Below, in pieces: positions 36,501 through 51,500 of a DNA stretch of 64,000 nucleotides (position 1 is the stretch's first letter; every line of letters begins with the position of its first letter). Below the pieces are notes generated by a model, which was given only the letters and a program-made list of their open reading frames with translations, was not told the origin of the DNA and ran no database searches. This stretch comes from Meandrina meandrites (taxonomy: Eukaryota; Cnidaria; Anthozoa; Scleractinia; Meandrinidae). A program made the position numbers and the translations under genes. The stretch is taken from NCBI GenBank assembly GCA_963693305.1, contig OY855905.1, forward strand, positions 22,769,937 through 22,833,936, read 5' to 3'.

Positions 36501-39500
36501 ACCTGGTGTTTTCCGATTGGATGATAACAATCAGAAAACCCACGGTGTACGTACCTTCCTAAAAGGGGCAGTCTTGGTCTTCATGTCCTTGAAGCGCTTC
36601 TCAAGGTTTTCATGGAAAGGTTTCAGAGAAGCCGAGACACGATTTCCGTGTAGAGCCATTCCTTCCTCTAAAATGTCCACCTATTTGTCAAGTAATTAAA
36701 TGCATCGCGTCAGAGAGTTTTTTTACGACTTTCGAAAGTAACTTTGAGTTTGCTTTCGTTTTTTGTCTGCTAAAGCTCGTTAATGGATTAAGAAATTTAT
36801 GCATTGTGCTCCAACCAAACTGACCGATTTGAACGAAGGCATCATCTTTTCAGCCAATCAGGTTCAAGACTGACAACATCACGCCATTTTTTTCCCGCGC
36901 TTTTTACTGACTGTAGTTGTAGTTCTGATTGGCTTACTGTACTTATTGCGCCAGAGGTGAATGGCTCTGTATTTACTTTGGATTGAGTTTGTACAGTTGT
37001 CATCGGAACACCGCTACCGCGACATGAACGAACACGACGCGGCAATAAGAGAGTATTAAAAAGCGCAAGTTGGTCAAAAAGATTACAACTAGTTCTAGCA
37101 TGCAATAACAATCATTAGTATATACAACACAAGTGAATAGTGCTTTCCGCACGCGCTGATTGGTTAACTCGGAGAGGATTAACAAAGTACTATTCACCTC
37201 CGAGCAGCCGAAGAGAAACAAAATGGCTTCGCGTGTCGCTTTGGGTACCGAAAAAGTAATATTTTGGCCCGCTAATTATTCAGCTTGTGTGGTATATACT
37301 AAAACAATTATTTACTGGTCATGTCTTACAACGACTGGGAACCACTGAATTCACGAATTTGATTAGCTAAAATAGATATTGACCGCGGTCTAATCTAGAC
37401 GGTAACCTAGACCGGTGTAGCTGTTAAATTTGCACTGAGAACGTTACAGGAGTTATTTTTGCAAAAATTCTAAATGGTTGAGCCAAAAAAATACTGCATG
37501 TTAGCTGTAACATTGTGTCCCTCTCTCACCTGATCAACAATCAAATCTTTTAGTTTCTCCACATGGGGTTCGTTGTCTGGATTCTGCTTGACATATTCTG
37601 GAGTGAGAAATGCCTGTAATAAGCAAGAGTACCATTTAGTCAAACCGCATCTTTTTTCAAATTATACCTAAGAAAATCTTGTTGTCATAGTTGTCTATTA
37701 AAAGAAAACTGCTTGTCACCACCCAGGATCGTACCCAGGACCTCCGAACTACAAGTCCAGCACCCTAACCATTAGGCCACGCCCATATAGCGTGATTATG
37801 TGCAGTGGCGGATCCAGGGGAGGGGCCCGGGGGGGCTCGGGTCCCCTCCCTTACTTTACAGGAAATAGCGCATTTCCTTTGATCTGCCGGAAGTATCTTC
37901 CCAGAATTCAACATTCATAGTCAAGCCTTCGAAAGCCCTACTCCCCCCTAAGTGAAGGTCTGGATCCGCCACTGATGTGTGACACAAATATCAACTTTTG
38001 CCGTTCAAACTTTTAACTACACAACTTCCAAATTACTGAAACTGTACGCTGCATGAATTTAATACAAGTCTTTTTAATTACCAGGTTTGCTCAATCATAT
38101 TTTCCTATTCCCCATCGGTCTCCAATGCCACCCGTCCTTAAAAGCACCCCCTTCCTCCCCCCCTCCCACAAAGGTGACCAGTTGTGGGAAGATCAACCGT
38201 AAAAATATTTCTGACCTTTTCATAATTTTTGACTCCTCCCATCACAGCAGCATCAATAATTCCTCCAAGCTTCATACTCAGGGGATTGATATTCAGGTTG
38301 GGGTCCACCTTGTGCCGCCCGATCAGAGCTCGCAGCTGTTTGTTGGTAGATTCCATGGTCTCCAAGGCATTCTGTACGGGACTTAGTTCTTCCTGAAAAT
38401 ACACGAGTAAAACAACAAATAATACATAATCAGCTTAATTACTATGGACAGATAGTGCGCAAGAAAGGAATGGGCGCGTAAGAACTTATGGTCTATCACA
38501 GAGGTGTGAAGCAAGCAATCGTGACTATAATCACGATGATATCAGAAATTATAACATATTGACAAGGTGCTGTTGCTCATAAACATGTAAGGGACCTCAC
38601 CCACCCCCATTTTTAGTTCAAAATTCACGTTCCTATACACCGAATGCAAATATGGCGGACCGCTCGGTTGCTGCCTGGAACGAGCTGCATGAAAGCGAGG
38701 CTAGTAAGGCTTCGGTGTTTTGTTTTGACAATGCTTTCATAGTAAAGTCTTGGTTATTCGTCGATCTGGTGTGTTTCTTTTCGCTGCTCCTACGAGTTGC
38801 TGTGTTTTGAATGCCACGAGAAGTGATAGAACTGTTCACAGTTTGTCTCTAAGGGAAAAAGTGGATCAATGCAATTTGTTGAGACGAAAGAAAGGAGTTC
38901 ACGATCGCCGTGAGAACTTTCTATAAAGTTTGTTCGCTACATTTCAGGTTAGAAGGTCTTAGAAAATGTGTAAGCGATCACATTTAGCGCCAAGTTGTTC
39001 TTATTTGGCTCAATGCTTTCACTAGCTTTTACTATTACTAGCTTTTACAGTTGAATTTCATTCACTTGGTTAGTATTTGATCGTGCGATGCCGTGCGAGT
39101 GGATCGGACGCGGACAAAGCCGAACATGTCGAACATGAAAAACTTCTTTTGATACGGAGGATGTCTTGGAAGTGGAGCTTTTCTTTACCTTGAGGAAGGT
39201 ACTGGCCATGAAACTCGTGCTAGAACACCACCAGACACCACATAAGCTCGTCATTTAAACGAATTTTCTAAGATCTTCTAACTTGAAATGTAGCGAACAA
39301 ACCTCAATAGTTCCTGCGGCGATCGCGAACTCCTCTCTTTCGTCACAACTAACTGCATTGATCCACTTTTCCCTAAGAGACAAACTGTGAACAGTTCTAT
39401 CACTTCTCGTGGCATTCAGAAACACAGCAACTCGTAGGAGCAGCGAAAAGAAACACACCAGATCGACGAATAACCAAGACTTTACTATGAAAGCATTGTC

Positions 39501-42500
39501 AAAACAAAACACCGAAGCCTCACTAGCCTCGCTTTCATGCAGCTCGTTCCAGGCAGCAACCGAGCGGTCCGCCATATTTGCATTCGGTGTATAAGATAAA
39601 AAACCAATAAAATCCTCAATGAAGGTTCTCATTCAGAGGAATTACCTCACATGAAACATTATCAGTTGTTCTTTAAACAAATACAACAAAATTGAAGCAA
39701 AGGGTGCTGAATAAGCTGATAAAATAAGGCAAGAAAATAAAACACGAAGGGAAATACAAACCGTCTCGGTGTGGGTTGTCTCGAACCAACACAAAATGCC
39801 AGGAAATGTGAACTTGGTATATATCGTTGTTCTTTCCAGCCACAGTGTCTGCAATAAAAACGTCAACATATAACAGACTAGTTTCCGTCTTTGTTTGTTT
39901 GTTATAGCTGATTAAGCTGGGAGTTTTTGGTGCTGACGAAACCGCCTAGAGCGTGAAATAGTTAGAAATAGTTACTTTTAGATAGAGTGCCACACTTCTT
40001 CCATTGTTTTGTTTTGTTTAGTTTTGACTATTACGCACTAACTGTTAGATGGTGTTTCACGGGTTAAATAAAATCACTCTTATGTGCACCAGCGTTGTTG
40101 AAAATACAGTAAAACCCTGCATATAAACACCTTGATTTTCCCAAGTTAGCCGTGAATTTAGGATGTTTTGGTTGTTTTAAGTGTATATCACAGATTTTAT
40201 TATTTGCTTGATCGAATCTAAGTGGGCTGTTGATTTGAACATCATTTATTAAGTTGTGTTGCCGGAAAACCAGAAATAAAATAAATTCCTTGTTCTGTTT
40301 GTTTGTTTCTTGTGAGCATGTTCTGGTTTTGACGTCACGGGTCGTCTAGCTCCAGGTCCTTTCCTCGAGCGGTTTTTAACTCAACCAGAAGTGAAAGTTC
40401 ACGTTTTTGAACTGCAAAAACGCGGTGAAAACAACGATTTAGAAATTTTCCCGATGCTCAAATCAGCATCCCACGTAGATTCGATCAAGCATATAAAGAA
40501 ATCCGTCATATACACTTAAAGGGGCACTGTCACGAGTATAACTTCAAAAATTCAACAGCCCAAAAACATGTTTACACCATTGGAAACCTATTAACAGAGG
40601 TCAAGTTTTCTTAAAATTACTGTACCAGTGTACTGAAGCTAAATATAGAGTGTTATCACTGTGATACCATCGGGAACTTTTGATCTCAACTTGAAAAAGT
40701 CAGCCTGACTTTTTCAAGCTCTGTCCTTGTGGTTTGGAAAAATTGATGAAAAATTTTTACGGTCACTCTCTTCTTTAAACAATTTGCTAGATATCCTTCC
40801 CTTTACGTTCTAGGAGTACTTCCTGCATGGTTGAAACTACTTAGTCGCAATTTTGGTGCCGTTTTACTAAAAAAGCCAAAAAATGTCCGTGACAGTGCCC
40901 CTTTAAAACAGATTTTTATTATCATCTATTGTATTTTTTCAGATCCCCAAATAAGAACCTGCCCCAGTCACAACCGTAGACAAAAGTAGTTGGAACGCCT
41001 ACCCAAAGACGATAGAAATGCGGATACTTTACTCCTAGACTGCATTAATGCCACATGCAAACATTTTAGTGGTCCCCTTCCTCCGGATACGGATTGCCTG
41101 TGCAATTTACTGGGAAGCTCAACATTGAGAAGGGGAGGGGGGATAAATTTGATAATCGTTTCAACACTTTCGTCTGTACGTGTTTTCAATTAAAAACGAC
41201 GATCGCGTTTTATCGTTAACATGTGGGCAGAGAGTCATAACTGATAACAAAAAAATCTTCACGGCTAAATACGATCCAGATATCTCTCCTTTAAGACACC
41301 TCAACAGTGACGTCTACCTTCTCAGCCTGCCATTAGCGCTATCAACAAAAGGAGAAAAACCTCAAATACCAACAAAAATCCAAGCTCACCGAGAACTCGT
41401 TGTCCTTTTTGACCTCTCCTTTATGTACTCCCCTGGAAAACTGGAAGCGGTTCACGTTGTTGACCTCGTAAAACCTACGAGAAAGTGCCAGACAAAACAC
41501 CATTACAATGAGGAACAAGAAATTGCGGTAAAGGCCAAAAGATATCAAGAGACAATAATCATTAATCACTTGGTTATCTGTTCCAGAATGTTCTTCCTCT
41601 TGAATTTCCGTATCTCAACTGGCACTGGGTCCACTTTGTTGATTTGGAGAACTTGATTACGTCAAGAAAATTTAAAGTAAGCAAGTAAGCAAGTAAGCAA
41701 ATATGCCCTTCATATCCCCCTGGGAAGGTGGGGGGGGGGGGGGGGGGAGGGTCTTAGGCCACGATGTCATATAACAGAGATACTGCTATCATAAGATATC
41801 GCAACTGCAATTGATAATGGGAGATCTGCCATTTTTGTTTTGTTAGACTTATCAGCCGCTACGTCACGGCAGCCATATTGATGTTCCAAAACAAAGAAAC
41901 GGCGGCCATATTGGTGTACCAAGCCATTCCTCCGGGAATTAAACTCTATTTGTATGCAAAAATCGTCTTTTGTTTTTGCGAACCAATATGGCCGCTGGTC
42001 ACGTGAGTGAAAACGCTCTTTTTATTCGTTAGAGTATATCGGGTGAAGTACTTGACTGGTTTCACTCATCCTTTCACGTGACAGATAAACACGGAAATTG
42101 CGAGGGGCTATCGCTGAATTTTTAGTTTCCTTTGCCTTTTATCATAATCTGAAACAATAGTAAATCAAAATTAATCTGATTTCACTGATTTTGATGCAAG
42201 GATACACTGTTTGCTAGAATGCTTGATGTCATTTGTAATGTCGTCCTTCATCTTGAGAATCTGCAACAACGAAAGAATGAAAAAAACGAATAACAAACAG
42301 TCAGTAAGTCACTCTTTTTGCCTGCCTGTCTGTCTGTGTGCCTGTCTGACCGACCGACCGACCAACTGAAAACTGATTGAGCAGCAACACCATACTTAAG
42401 TACTACCATGCTAACTGTGAATGTTGTAATATTGCAAACTAAATTGAAAATAAGTGGTGGGAAGCTAACAAGTTTACATTAACCTGGACTCGAGACTGTT

Positions 42501-45500
42501 ACAAATTCAGCTAGCGCTTCGCTTCAAGTGAGGGATAATTATAAGAACCCACGATACCCAGATCGACTCACTACTCGACCGCGATGAAATGCTTATCCTG
42601 TCACCTAACAATAATAGATTCTTTTTGAACGGGATAAGGGGGTCACGGATCAGGTACTAGATAAGAAGGGCTGAAAAGGAAGACCTATCTATGTAATGAT
42701 TAAGTATTGAAGGAATTTTGTCAATTACGTCAATTTATTATTCTTAGTTTTACTATTTTAACTCTTTTAGGTAAATGCCCCTTATTAGTAGAGTGTTCTT
42801 CCTCAGCTAAAACATTTCTGCACGTTAATAAAACTAATATATAGATTTAGGCAGGTCTAAAAGCGGAGCTCCCATTTATTACTTTTTTTGCTTGAGTTAA
42901 TTACAGTGTTGCTAAATAACAAACTTCTACGATAGGTATTTTTTAACTAAAGTGGGATGGCCAATATCAAACATGTAAGAGGCCTGCCCAGGTCAAGCTT
43001 TTTCTGCAGTATGGCCGCCATTTTGGGCAACTTCGTACGTACGTATGTATGTATGTATGTAGAGTGCACGCGCCCGCGAGCCATGTCGCTTGCCACGATG
43101 ACCATGAAAACTCAAACGCATGGTTTTACAATTTTCTATTTTCGCACGAAACCTATGGGGCTCCGCTCTGCGGCCCTTCGGGCCGCTTAGGAGCTCCGCG
43201 ATTACATAACCAATAACAAGGCTTGTAAGACCGAGAGCGTTTAGTGAAAGTCAGAGCGAAATAAGGGCAGCTATTTTGCGCCCAACTCCTACTGGGGCAG
43301 AGTGCGTTGACTAAGCTAAGCTAACAGTGAATAAGCTTGTGCTTCCATTTGCCTCCATACCTGAGCACTAGGGTACTGACTCTGAAGACGAACAACAAAC
43401 TCGCCAATCTTCTCGTACTCCTTGCCACGATAGACGAAAACTTTGTTCTGAGGGGAGAAAATTGAGTACGTTACCACGGCGAAAATATTTTAGAACAAAA
43501 AAATGTACAAAGCTGTTGTAACATTGAGATTACAGCCACAGTCAAACTAGCGAACCGTGAAGTTCCAAAAGTGATGGCCCTGTTCACTCGCGGTGGGATT
43601 TAGCAGTATTTTCGGAGAGTCGATAGTCTCGGGTAGCTAAAACGTGTACAGATCTAAAAGCTAATACGGTTCAGATCGGTTCTGTACAGCTTGTTGTATC
43701 TGATATTTTCATTCTTTCTTAATACTTCAAACACTTACCCTAAGGAAGGTTGGGAAACCAAGTCCATAGAAAGCAACCTTGAAGTACTCAGGATCCCCGC
43801 GAACAACCTTGATGATATTGTCATAAAACTTGGCTTGTTTGATCTGTAGACACAAAATGAAACAAATGAATACAAAAGTGATTAATCAATTGTCAACTTG
43901 GGTGAAATAAAAAAAAAACTATTCGTTGGGGTGTAGTATTTTTCCGGTTCTGTTAATCAAGTTCTATGGTTAGTAAATCTTACCAAAATCTGACTGAGCT
44001 GAATGAAATCAAACGTCTGCTCCTCGTACTGCACAGCAAGACCCTTGCACAGTTTAATGGCGTACTCCCAGCACTTTGGATACAAGAAGCAACACAGTTA
44101 ACAATATTGTGACTAACAAAACATCTACAATTAACCATTTACGAGTTGCCCTTTGCCTCATTTTCAAAACGAGTCCTCGTGCGAAACCATTCAAATAAAA
44201 ATGAGTTTGATTTGCATGAAAATGGACGCACAGAGGCCGGAAACTCATTTTCATATGAATGGTTTCGTACCACGACTCGTTTTGACACAGAGGTAACTCG
44301 AAATGGCCTATTGATCGAGGCCAAGGGCGTCTGCATAAAACTTACTCGAACGGCGAAAAGCAGGCCACACTCATTAAACGTTTTGATCTGCAATACTTGG
44401 CCTACTCCTCATTTCCATTTGAAGTACAATGTTCTATCAGGATTTTAGTAAGTTTTGGGTATTAAGTCATCCTCTTTATAAATCCAACTTTTTAAAATAA
44501 TTTAATAATTTTTGACTACAGCTTGAATACCTACACTAATATTACAAAACTTGCACTGCAATTACTTACACTAATTACAGTACGGGTACACTATTTGTAA
44601 TGATAACAATACACAACTTTCTTACATCAAAACCGTGATTTTACGGTATTAAGAATAGAAGAGTAAGGAACAGAAAAAAAGAATCGGTATCTTTTTAAGG
44701 GTTTGTGCCTTCTGTTTCGTTGTTTACCACGATACGAAATCCTGCGCTGAAATGCTTGTGAAAATAATGATTATTAAAAAGCGACAGTTAGTTTACCTTT
44801 CCTTTGTCAAAGTAGTCAATAATGTCCTTGTAAAGCATTTCTTTCAGTTGTCGCTGAGTGTTAGCACGATACTTTCCTTGGCTCATGAACACTGGATCAT
44901 CAGACCACTGCAAAACAAAAAGAAAAATGTTAAAAAAAAACTTAATTCCAATACTGCTTTGCATGTTCTGCACGTGCACTGCACATGCACTGCACGTGCA
45001 CTGCACGTGTACTGCACGTGTACTGCACATGCACTGGTAGAAATAGCTGAACTGCTGTTCTGTAAGACAGTACAGACTATTTTAAAGCGAGGAGGATAAC
45101 CGCCTTTAAATAAACAAGCCATAAAAAAAAACAGCACTAGAGACAGACACGGTTGTTACGGACGACCCCTTCAAGGTGCAAAGCTTTTAGTCAGCCATTA
45201 TTTGACCTTAATCAAAAAGTGCACCAGAAAAGCCTCTGGTATTGAAGGTGGGTGCTGTGTGATTATTACTCGTTATCGAAATAAATTTTGACCGTTTCTA
45301 ACCTCAAGGTCATCTGCTCTTCTAAGAAGCGTGAAGGCAGCTTCAGTGTAGTTCTCAACACTGAGGTGAAGATCGCACAACTTATACACGTACCTGGGAA
45401 AAGCAAAAGAAACTTAGCACGTACATAAGACATGTGGATCCTGTGTGCAGAAACGAAACAACTCCTTTGAGAAGTGAACGAAAGTAGGTAGGATGCGAGG

Positions 45501-48500
45501 TAGGATGTCCTGTATAAAGCGATCTTTCTTCGTGTTCAAAATTAAGCAACGACTAGCCTGCTATACATAAAGATATACGATATATAGATTAGATAGATGT
45601 GTGAAATGGAGCAATTAGTTACACGTAATTTCCGAGACATTTCCTTTAGACGGAAAAACGTTTTATGGTTGTGGCACATACATCACATCTGCAAATGTAA
45701 CGTATCTTTTGAATGCAGCTTTTAAAGCACATTTTCCACCTTTTATTTTCAAACTTGGCATTGTAGCTAACTGCTATGTCTTTTCACTTACGATAGCATC
45801 GCTCAACAGACGAAAGTACAGCATTTTAACTTACCGATCGTACATTTCTTCTCTCTTATATGTCTCTTTGTAAAAGTTCTGTCATTGAAAAGACATATAT
45901 CAGCTGAACATAATTACGTTTGAGATGACATAACACGTTTTTTTTTCTCTTACCATTCTCCACTAACAAGGAGATTTCCTACCACCGTACCCACTTTAGT
46001 AAGTTGCCCCATTGCTCTGGTTGGTTTGAGAAACAAGGCTTCCTGTATTGACCAGAGGAACTCTTTTGACGCAGAATCCCACCCAGATATATGCCTAACC
46101 TTATCGTCCCGCAAAATAAGCTGCGAGGACTGTGCGAAAGTAGAAGGGGATTCAAAGAAACCTGAACTAACAGAGCATTCAATTGCCTCAGCCACTTACC
46201 AAGACATTAACAGTACAACTCATACGATTGTCAATGTTGTCATCTCCCAGTATGACGGTCCTGTAGTCCAGCAGTCTCTCCATGAGCTTGGTAACCAGGC
46301 CAACAAACCTGATACCGTCCTCTTTCTGCTGGGGAGGCAGTGGGTCGAAGAGTTCGGACAAGCTAGAGAATAAAAAGACGGAACTATGTTGACCTTGCGC
46401 TTTACTTCTCACACACTGAATGCCATGTGTCTGCCACACAAAATGCCACAGTAATCTATTCATAACCACACAACGTTAAGACAAAGTGTATCAGAAAACT
46501 GCGCTTAAATCTAACGAGGAAAATCTGGGAGATTCTATTGTTTTAATGAAGGAAAAGGAGATTGGCAGAAGGTTTGGTTGGGTGGGAAGCCGTTGATTCT
46601 TACGGCAAGAAACGAAAAACTGGGTACCATGACTGAATGTGATATCTGATATTCCTTATTTTAACCCAGCTCCCATTCAGTGAGCGAGAACCTCATTCCT
46701 TGCCTTTTTTGCAAGCTCGGCCGGCAAGAAAACCATTTTATTTATTCTTTTCTCTCAACGACGATGTAAATAGCAGCTGAATGATATGAAAACTTACATC
46801 TCATAAAACAGTTCCTTGTATTGCGTGTCTCCTTTGCCACCCTCAACAAGCACATCCAGTTTGCTGATCATTTCACTTTCAAACTGTCCAAGACAAATGT
46901 TCAGGATACTTTAGAAGGCATGCGATGAAAAACGCTGCATTCTACTGTACACATAGGTACCTACATTATCAATTACAATCGTGATAATTGTCGGACAGTA
47001 GATTGTTAACAAAGTTATCTGCCCAGTGGCTACTAAATCCTGCTTGCAAATGTCCCTCTCTCGCGTTTGATCATTATGTAAGTGCGTTAAATATGAACTG
47101 ACGAATAGTTTATGCTCGATTTGTGCATGTTTACGTAATCCTTTAATCATCGGACAATGGCCGACCAAAATTTGCCTATGTCCGTTGAAATGACAACCGT
47201 CGCCGGACATTTTGAATGGACTATTTTTCTCCTTTTTTACATCAACGACTATACAATTTTGCACAGGACTCAAAATCTTCCTTATGCAATTAAAACAAAT
47301 GATAACTTTCTTATATGCGTCTTATCTGGGATCTGCTTTTGTGTCTGATCAGTTGTTGCTTTGTCCGACAAAAATGATGACTTAGTCGGGCACATGTCCT
47401 TACAAGAAAAAGAAATTACTTGAAGCCTTGGATCAGTAGCGTGTAACTACAAATTGTAACTTTTCAACGTATAAATACAGACTTACCGACATGAAATTCC
47501 TTTTGCTGGCATACTCACACTGGATCATGTCAAAGAAAATAGGGATTGTAGCTCGACGAAGTTCTGTTAAAACAAAAAGTTATCATAATAGGGCCCAGCT
47601 ATTTGAAGTACAATGGACGCAATTTACGACGCAACAACAGAATCACAGGTAGCGTATCTAATTTTCGATCGCAAAATCCGGATTTAGATTGATTAAAAGG
47701 AACGCTGCCACAATCGCAGTTGATGAGAATCGACCTTTCACCACGTTAGTGAAGGTGAGAGGATTTTATCTAAACAACGACACTAATCTGGTATAATTCG
47801 TGGTCGTTATGCAACGTCAATGGATGTGGTAAGGTTCGTATTGCTTACATGGAATGGTAACGAATACTGACGTAATTGTGAGTTGTCTTAGCTAGCTTTA
47901 AGCGTTAAGCATTTCATATAGTTAGCTGTCCTCCCTACTGTGAATAGAACAAGGCTTTCAGTGTCAGGCTTACCGCTGTGTGGAATTAACGTCATCTCCA
48001 GAAACGGTCCAACTAAGCCAGGAATAAAGAATGTTTTATGATCACCTACAAGACAGGGCAGAAACAAAGATTAACAAACGACTTGAACTGCAAGGCTAGT
48101 ACAGCGGAATTGAGGACAGGTACCGTGTTTTCTCGATTAAACGCCGGGCACCGAATAAACGCCGGGTCTCCAAGGTGGAGTTGAAAATAGGCCCCTCCGG
48201 TATAAATTTAAGGTATAATAAGCTCTATGTATATTAGCCATTTACATTTTTGTCAAAAATATTAAATTAAAACCTTTGCTTAATGTAAATCGGGCTCGAA
48301 TAAATTGCAGGAGTCAAATAAACACCGGGTCCACCAGACCAAGTTTGAAATAAACGCCGGGGGCGTCTAATCGAGAAAATACGGTAAGCTTTTTAGTGGC
48401 CAATATTTCGACTAGCAAAACTACTCTTCTGCAGAGCAGTCAGAGAAGGAGATTAACACATTTACCGACTTACTGACACTTGTTACAATTTTTTTACTTT

Positions 48501-51500
48501 TTCTTTTTATTTCAAACGTAAAATTCAAACTTTTATACAGGCTTTTGTAAAAAGGGCTTTTGCTTTCTCAGCTTTTATATGCCATGGAAGAGTGCTACCC
48601 GCTCAATAGTGACCAGTTGGTCAAAACACTTTCCGCAAAAATTTAAACTTCAGCTAAAACAATAGAAGGCATGGGGGTATGTAAATTATGTTGACAAAAA
48701 CACAAAACAGAATTCTCTGAATAATACTACATTGATTTTGTCGTGAAAAACATACAACTTAATGCACACTTAAGTCTTACGAAAGTTTGACCAATTTCTT
48801 TCGGCCTATTTCTTATATCAAGCCATCCTTCCACAAGCAGGGAAGGGAGTCCTAGTGCAAGTGCTACCCTTGCAAGATGGTTGCCCAAGCACTTGCATCT
48901 TATTTCTTCATCAACATGTTTAAAAGGCAGCAAGGGTTACCCCTCTAGCGCCAGGGTAACACTAGCTGATGCTCTGTTTGGTACAACTCGCCCACCCGGC
49001 ACAACTTTTAACTGGTTTCCAGATCGGTTGTTTGTTGTTTGTGATACTTGGTAACCGCTTGCAGTTACCAAGCACATAACGTTGGGGGTAGTAGGGTAAC
49101 CCTACCTGTGAAATTTTGCTCGTAAACCCGGGCTATCTTTAACCTTCCTGCTAGAGTGACTAGGGGTACCTTTCCTGCTTGTAAACAGGGCCTTAAGCAA
49201 ATTCGGATTTGCTGGTCATTTAATTCTGATGATGTCCCTTATGAAGAGACATTGAGGAATTGTTCTCAGAATCGACCCTAAAGCGTATAATAAAAGTTTG
49301 CAGATAGATGGACTCCCTGTTACATTGCTCAGTAATGCTGACGAGCACAATACAACAACTTTTACCTCCTTCCTGCTTGTAAACAAGGCCTTAATCAAGT
49401 GATTTCTACCGTCAGCATTTCATCAACAAGTCAGTCCTTACCTAATAAATGCCACATCTGGCTGATTTTCAGTCCAATGATCATGCGCATGTCTGCATAC
49501 CTAAAATAAATGGATCAGAAATTGCCGTATATTATTCATCTCTGTGGATAATCTGAAGCCGCTCATGTGTCGTTTAGAGGTAATATTGTTTATCCCCAGT
49601 CACTGAGGTAAAAAAAAATAGATTTAAGAAATTTTTTGGCTGTTGTGATTTTGTTCTGTTTCTTTGCAGGGAAGCCTGTTGTATATAATCTAGTTAGACT
49701 TCTCAGAAAATAAATATTTCTAATGCAAGGTCTTTCTTCGGCTGTTGCGAATGACCTACAGGTCAACATCGTTACCTAAACTGTTTCAATTCCGGGAAAC
49801 GGAAGGAACCATTTCGGTTCAGAGAAATAAAATCATATTTGTCGCACAGGAATATCAGATAGATAGCAAGCAAGTTATCTTTAACTGACTGTTTAGCCTC
49901 AAAGAACCTGGCTTCTTATTCAAGTTATCTGCAGTCTGTGACGTGAGCTGCCGTCTGGAAACATCTGCCGGAATTCGAGTTCAATTCGAGTTCAATTTCT
50001 CGGAAATGTTTACTGCGTCAGGTAATGACCTGCCAACATTTTATTAAATAGCTAAGCTCCTTCAAAGTATGACAGCTCGTTTAAGACAGCCAATCCCGTT
50101 TTTTTTCTGCTGAAAAATGATATTCAGGCCACTCCCGTTTAAACTTTGTCATGCGATAACTCTGAAAACCAAATTCCTCAGTCGAGAAGAAGCAGCGGCA
50201 CAATCGTTTTGGCCCGTACATTACTCTGCAGATATCGAATACGATGGATTCCACTGATACAAATCTCGTTGTACTGGTATATGGCTGTTTGATAATATAC
50301 GAAATAGCGGACAAGTATGTTGACATTAACATTATGGGAGAGTACCAAGACGGAAACCTATCTAACTATCCTGAAGAGAGTGTCGACGATGCCCTTGGCG
50401 CATTTGTTTTTATCGGTGGGTGTATAACCTCCTTACGCATAGTATTGTACATATGGAGAATCGTGCTCCTCCGCACAGGCGATACCAGTCAAGACGAGCT
50501 CCACGATCGCTTAAATCTTCGGATGAGTGTGGCCAAAGCTTTATTCGAAGCATTTCCACAGTCGACGATAGCAAAGTTTTGCTTTAGTAACTGTGTGACA
50601 GAGAATAACATGAAAGCCTTGGTTCAAGTCTTTGACGTCCTCTCGATCTTTCCGTTCATCATGTTTGTTTTCTTTCTTCTTTACTATTACTGTAGACATG
50701 GCGAAGAACTGGACAGGGTAACGGTGATTATAATGGTTACCACATTCATATTCTCAGTGCTGGGATTTATCTTCGCATGTTCGTCAATAGACGATTTCAA
50801 CGAACAGTGTCCGGCGCGGCCATTTCGATAGACACTTTTACAGAAAATGAGAACGAAGTGAGAAGACAAGATGTCCTACTTTTATGTTAAAAAATATTCA
50901 TAGCTAAAGGCTATGTACGTCTGCTATTTTGCCCTCTAGTAGAATAATCGTACACAGTAAAATTACAAAGACAAAACTGCCCACTAGAAAATAAGTTTCG
51001 CCCCACCCCCCACCCCGGAAAAAAAATATTATAGATATATATATAATATTATAAGATAGATTTCGCTCTAAAAGGACAATATAAGCTTTTAAATTGTTAT
51101 TTCCCTGCTGTCCAGCCTGTCTTGCGTATGTAGCTCTGTTCAGCGACTTTTAAAGTCTATTTGATGACCGTAGAACTTGTTTTGTGTTTTGGGGATATTT
51201 GTTGTCCATTTGATAATCGTACAGACTGATCGTAGAAAGAATCATTATACCTCAAAATTGTTACAGTAGGTAACTTTGTGACAGAAAAAGTTAAAATTTT
51301 GATTACGTCGATACCACCATAAGGGGTGTATAAACCAAACAACAAACCACTTTTCAGCACATTACAATATAAGATGTTGTTTCATTTCTCATAACAATCA
51401 TATTTATACAAAGTAGAACCATTGGTAGGAGAACAAAGAAGTTTTAAATTTTTTAAAATTTTGCTGAAAGATCACCTTTACACTTACATATTAATCAATT

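Larger units (their letters stand above)
32710..36554. other. DOCK intron carrying two terminal-inverted-repeat elements
   Basis: The 3.8 kb intron contains an element at about 33116-33542 and a 2.5 kb element at 33789-36266, both listed separately, plus a degenerate tRNA-derived SINE piece near 36321-36378. The remaining sequence has no recognised feature. Confidence 0.6.
36555..46362 (-). other. Exons encoding the DHR2 catalytic domain of the DOCK protein
   Basis: Roughly from the exon at 46200-46362 ([17 protein letters not shown]) to the exon at 36555-36680 ([12 protein letters not shown]). In class A DOCK proteins this region dimerises and catalyses GDP release from Rac. The stretch [20 protein letters not shown] lies in the exon at 38216-38392, near the lobe that carries the nucleotide-sensor valine. 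All fourteen exons are open with consistent phases, so the domain looks functional. Confidence 0.85.

Noticed and set aside
37718..37780. Functional tRNA-Thr(TGT)
   Set aside because: The box B is altered, stems are imperfect and no acceptor stem exists. It is more like a SINE head or pseudogene.
41180..41656. 158-residue plus-strand frame
   Set aside because: It lies opposite two DOCK exons (41390-41474 and 41570-41651), which match the family and keep phase.
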